Shown here one piece after another: positions 5,707 through 8,887 of a DNA stretch of 8,887 nt (position 1 is its first letter; every line of letters begins with the position of its first letter). Both the position numbers and the translations under genes were made by a program. This DNA is from Comamonadaceae bacterium (GTDB lineage: Bacteria; Pseudomonadota; Gammaproteobacteria; Burkholderiales; Burkholderiaceae_C): positions 1 to 8,887 of the forward strand of contig CANCDA010000098.1 in assembly GCA_947374705.1 (NCBI GenBank). The letters run 5' to 3'. The notes under the pieces were generated by a model. That model did not search any database. It saw nothing but the letters and a program-made list of their open reading frames with translations, and was not told the origin of the DNA.

Positions 5707-8700
5707 ACACCACGCCCAACTCCCGCGAGCAATACAGCGCCCACATTCCCGCGCTGCACCTGCTGTGCAATCTCGGTTGGAACTTCATCACGACTTCGCA
5801 GGCGCTAGCCCTACGCGGCAGCACGCGGGAGGTTCTGCTCAAGGCCTGTTTGATTGAGGTGTTGCAGACACGGCGCTATGAGTACAAGGGCGAGTGGTAT
5901 CCGTTGTCCCCCAGCGGCATTGACCAGATCGTGCGCGAGTTGTCGGCATTGAGCCTTGCTGAAGGTCTGATGCCTGCCAACGAACGGCTGTATGGCAAGC
6001 TGGCTTTGGGCATCACCGTGACTGAGTTCATGCCTGATGGCAAGAAGCATCAACCCACGATTCATGTTGTCGACTGGACGGATGCCACAGCCAATCGCTG
6101 GGACGTAACAGAAGAACTGGAAGTGCTTGCCGCTCAGGGCACGCACAACCGCATACCGGATGTGGTTTGCTACGTGAACGGTATCCCGCTTGTGGTGATT
6201 GAAGCCAAACGCCCTGAATCATCGGGTGGCAGTAACCCCGCCAAAGCGATGGTGGAAGAAGGCATTAGCCAGCATCTGCGCAATCAGCGGCCAGACGAAA
6301 TCCCCAATCTGTTCGCCTACGCGCAGTTGCTGTTGTCGATCAGCCAGACGGAGGGACGCTACGGAACCACGCACACAGCGGCGAAGTTTTGGGCCAAGTG
6401 GCGCGAAGAAGAGTTTGATGATGCGCAGATCAGTACATTGAAGAACGCCGCGTTGAAACCGGGAACGCGTGCGGCGTTGTTTGAAGGCAAGCCTGCGCAA
6501 TTGGTCGCTTACTTTGATGCCTTATGGGCGCAGACCATGCAGCCCACGGACCAAGACCGCATGCTGGTCAGTCTATTGAGTCCACAGCGGCTGTTGGAGT
6601 TCTTGCGCGGCTATGTGCTGTTTGACCGCAAAGTGGGCAAGATCGTTGCTCGCTACCAGCAGTTCTTCGGTATCCGTGCGCTGTTGGCCCGCATCAGCCA
6701 GATACGGCCCGACGGTGGACGCGAAGGCGGTATTGTGTGGCATACCACTGGCTCAGGTAAGAGCTTCACGATGGTGTTTCTGACCAAGGCGCTGGTCATG
6801 GTGGAGTCCTTGAAAGAGTGCCGTGTGGTCGTGGTAACTGACCGGATTGATTTGGAAGGCCAGCTTTCACGTAACTTTATGTCAGGCGGTGCATTTGGTT
6901 CAACCATTGCTACGCAAAAAGACGGTGAGAAAAGCCGTACCTTGTCTGGCCGCGACCTTGCTAAGCGCATAGGCAGTGGCACGGAGCGCATTTCCTTTAC
7001 GCTGGTGCATAAGTTCAACACCGCGTCAAAGTTGCCCGAGTGCCGCAATGACTCACCAAACCTGATTGTGTTGGTTGACGAGGGGCACCGCAGCCACGGT
7101 GGAGAGACGCATGAGCGCATGAAGAAGGCGCTACCCAATGCTGCCTACATTGCCTTCACCGGTACGCCCCTGCTTAAAGACGAGAAGACCGCCAACAAGT
7201 TTGGCCCCATCGTCCACGCCTACACCATGCAGCGTGCGGTGGAGGATGAAACTGTTGCCCCATTGTTGTACGAGGAGCGAGTGCCCGAGCTGGACATCAA
7301 TGAGGAGGCAGTCAACCGTTGGTTTGAAAAAATAACGGCCAACCTGAGTGATGCACAGCGTACGGACTTGAAACGGAAGTTCGCCAAGAAAGGCGCTATC
7401 TACGGCGCAGCTAACCGCATTGAATTGATTGCATGGGACATTGCCACCCACTTTAGTGAAAACATCAAAAGCCTTGGTACGGGTCTCAAAGGGCAGGTTG
7501 CCACGGATAGCAAGCTGGATGCAATCCGCTACAAGAAAGCACTGGATGAAACTGGGCTGGTCACCAGTGCAGTTGTCATATCGCCGCCTGACACACGCGA
7601 GGGCAATTCAGACGTGATTGAGGACACCATGCCGGAAGTGCAGAAGTGGTGGAAGCAGAACATGGCAGCCGGATTGGGGCTATGGGGTGCGGACCCCGAG
7701 AACTACGAGAAGCAGATCATTGCCGACTTTGGTATGGACGGTGCCCCCGACTTGCTGATCGTGGTGGACAAGTTGCTCACTGGATTTGATGAGCCCCGCA
7801 ATGCAGTGCTGTACATCGACAAACCTCTCAAAGGTCATAACCTGATTCAGGCGGTGGCGCGGGTCAATCGCTTGCATGACGCAAAACGTTACGGCGTGTT
7901 GGTTGACTACCGGGGGATTCTGAAGGAGCTGGATACGGCCATCCGTGCCTATCAAGACTTGGAAACCCGCACCCAGGGTGGCTTTGACATGGCGGACATT
8001 GAAGGCCTGTATCAGCAGTTCAGCACCGAGTACAAACGCCTGCCTGCCTTGCATGACAAGCTGTGGTCATTCTTTAAGGGCGTTGAGAACAGGCTTGATC
8101 GTGAACAGTATCGACAGGTACTGACCCCCAAGTTCGTGAAGGGTGTGAATGAACAAGGAGAGGGCGAAGACTATGACGAGCGGCAGAAGTTGCGCGATGA
8201 CTTCTATGAGGCGTTGACCGCATTCGGTCTTTGCTTACAGACAGCCTTGTCGTCACGCAGCTTCTTTGAAGACAAGAGTTTTTCCGAAAGCCTGATTACC
8301 CGGTACAAATCAGACCTGCGATTCTTTACGGAGTTGCGTCAGACGGCAAGGCGCGATGCCATGGAAACGGTGGACTACAGCGCCTATGAGGAGCAAATCC
8401 GCAAGTTGGTAGACAAGCAGGTCATTGGCACGGAAGTGCGCGAGCCTGAGGGTGTGTATCTCGTCCATCAACTGGGTAAGGCCGAAGACCCCAAAGATTG
8501 GTCAGAAGAGAAAACCCGTAACGAGACGGACATGATTCGCACGCGCCTGCGCAAAACCATTGAGCAGGAACTGGCGGAAGACCCCTATGCACAGAAGGTG
8601 TTTGGCGAGCTGTTGAAGCGTGCCATTGCGGAAGCCGAAGCCATGTTTGACCACCCAATCAAACAGTACGCATTGTTCCAGGAGTTCGAGCAAAAGCTGG

Positions 8701-8887
8701 CGGCGCGTGAGACTCCCGGCGTACCTGATGTCTTGGCGGACAAGCCACATGCCAAAGCCTATTTCGGCGCGATGCGGTTGGTCTTGGGTGATGAAGCATT
8801 TGCAGCCATTGGGACTGAGGCTCACGACACCTTGGTCAAACAGGCCATTGCCATGGATGCTGTGGTACGTGATGCGGTGGCAGAAAA
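5703..8887 (+). CDS. hsdR: Type I R-M restriction and translocation subunit HsdR (3' end outside window)
   Basis: HsdR pulls DNA past the complex using ATP and cuts at a distance from unmethylated target sites. The frame is open from the ATG at 5703 to the window edge (1061 full codons, no stop). HsdR proteins are usually about 1000-1200 residues, so little is probably missing. An N-terminal helical part (about 1-90) precedes the PD-(D/E)XK nuclease: PD at 152-153, then EAK at 167-169. The SF2 motor follows: HTTGSGKS (347-354, Walker A Lys353), DEGHR (459-463), AFTGTP (484-489), LLTGFDEP (691-698) and QAVARVNR (716-723). The rest is the helical C-terminal region that docks to the methyltransferase. 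All motifs are intact. The start overlaps the yhcG-like stop as ATGA. Upstream there is only a weak GGGAAG (5689-5694), so translation probably depends on coupling. Confidence 0.97.
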   Translation, partial: MNTTPNSREQYSAHIPALHLLCNLGWNFITTSQALALRGSTREVLLKACLIEVLQTRRYEYKGEWYPLSPSGIDQIVRELSALSLAEGLMPANERLYGKLALGITVTEFMPDGKKHQPTIHVVDWTDATANRWDVTEELEVLAAQGTHNRIPDVVCYVNGIPLVVIEAKRPESSGGSNPAKAMVEEGISQHLRNQRPDEIPNLFAYAQLLLSISQTEGRYGTTHTAAKFWAKWREEEFDDAQISTLKNAALKPGTRAALFEGKPAQLVAYFDALWAQTMQPTDQDRMLVSLLSPQRLLEFLRGYVLFDRKVGKIVARYQQFFGIRALLARISQIRPDGGREGGIVWHTTGSGKSFTMVFLTKALVMVESLKECRVVVVTDRIDLEGQLSRNFMSGGAFGSTIATQKDGEKSRTLSGRDLAKRIGSGTERISFTLVHKFNTASKLPECRNDSPNLIVLVDEGHRSHGGETHERMKKALPNAAYIAFTGTPLLKDEKTANKFGPIVHAYTMQRAVEDETVAPLLYEERVPELDINEEAVNRWFEKITANLSDAQRTDLKRKFAKKGAIYGAANRIELIAWDIATHFSENIKSLGTGLKGQVATDSKLDAIRYKKALDETGLVTSAVVISPPDTREGNSDVIEDTMPEVQKWWKQNMAAGLGLWGADPENYEKQIIADFGMDGAPDLLIVVDKLLTGFDEPRNAVLYIDKPLKGHNLIQAVARVNRLHDAKRYGVLVDYRGILKELDTAIRAYQDLETRTQGGFDMADIEGLYQQFSTEYKRLPALHDKLWSFFKGVENRLDREQYRQVLTPKFVKGVNEQGEGEDYDERQKLRDDFYEALTAFGLCLQTALSSRSFFEDKSFSESLITRYKSDLRFFTELRQTARRDAMETVDYSAYEEQIRKLVDKQVIGTEVREPEGVYLVHQLGKAEDPKDWSEEKTRNETDMIRTRLRKTIEQELAEDPYAQKVFGELLKRAIAEAEAMFDHPIKQYALFQEFEQKLAARETPGVPDVLADKPHAKAYFGAMRLVLGDEAFAAIGTEAHDTLVKQAIAMDAVVRDAVAE

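Noticed and set aside
1..8887. Phase variation by simple-sequence slippage in the R-M genes
   Set aside because: I saw no homopolymer longer than six and no tandem short-unit tract. No second hsdS copy or inverted repeat for shuffling is inside the window.
1..8887. CRISPR array, tRNA or rRNA, or insertion sequence
   Set aside because: No spaced direct repeats, cloverleaf-like sequence or transposase was seen. The whole window is accounted for by six coding genes.

Overview
The window is one uninterrupted operon fragment on the + strand: a type I restriction-modification (R-M) locus with three accessory genes inside it. The order is hsdM (its 5' end lies outside the window), a BRO-N/DinD-like gene, a rhuM-like gene, hsdS, a yhcG/DUF1016 PD-(D/E)XK nuclease gene, and hsdR (runs off the 3' edge). 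There is no intergenic space. Successive genes overlap by 8, 4, 11, 4 and 4 bases, which suggests one transcript with translational coupling. No gene in the window shows a frameshift or internal stop, and all the catalytic motifs I looked for in HsdM and HsdR are present, so the system looks functional.

Organism: base composition is moderately high in G+C over most of the window, with GC-ending codons preferred. Together with the protein flavour this suggests a proteobacterium, most likely a betaproteobacterium of the Burkholderiales. This is a soft inference, because R-M loci move between hosts and no housekeeping gene is present. Part of hsdS is much poorer in G+C than its neighbours, as expected for a recombining specificity gene.

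Layout: bases 1-1359 encode the N6-adenine methyltransferase subunit HsdM. Bases 1352-2353 encode a protein with an N-terminal BRO-N (phage antirepressor type) domain, a middle region resembling E. coli DinD, and a lysine-rich tail. Bases 2350-3396 encode a RhuM-family protein. Bases 3386-4621 encode the two-TRD specificity subunit HsdS. Bases 4618-5706 encode a YhcG-type nuclease. Bases 5703-8887 encode the restriction and translocation subunit HsdR, with PD-(D/E)XK and SF2 motor motifs.

How they could work together: HsdM plus HsdS form the methyltransferase and, with HsdR, the restriction-translocation complex. The three embedded genes are not required by any known type I enzyme. Their overlaps with the hsd genes imply co-expression and possibly joint function: the BRO-N/DinD-like and RhuM-like proteins as DNA-binding or regulatory factors, the YhcG-like protein as a second nuclease. 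That joint role is inference. No RNA gene, CRISPR array, insertion sequence, terminator or convincing internal promoter was seen. No stretch above 300 bases lacks a gene.
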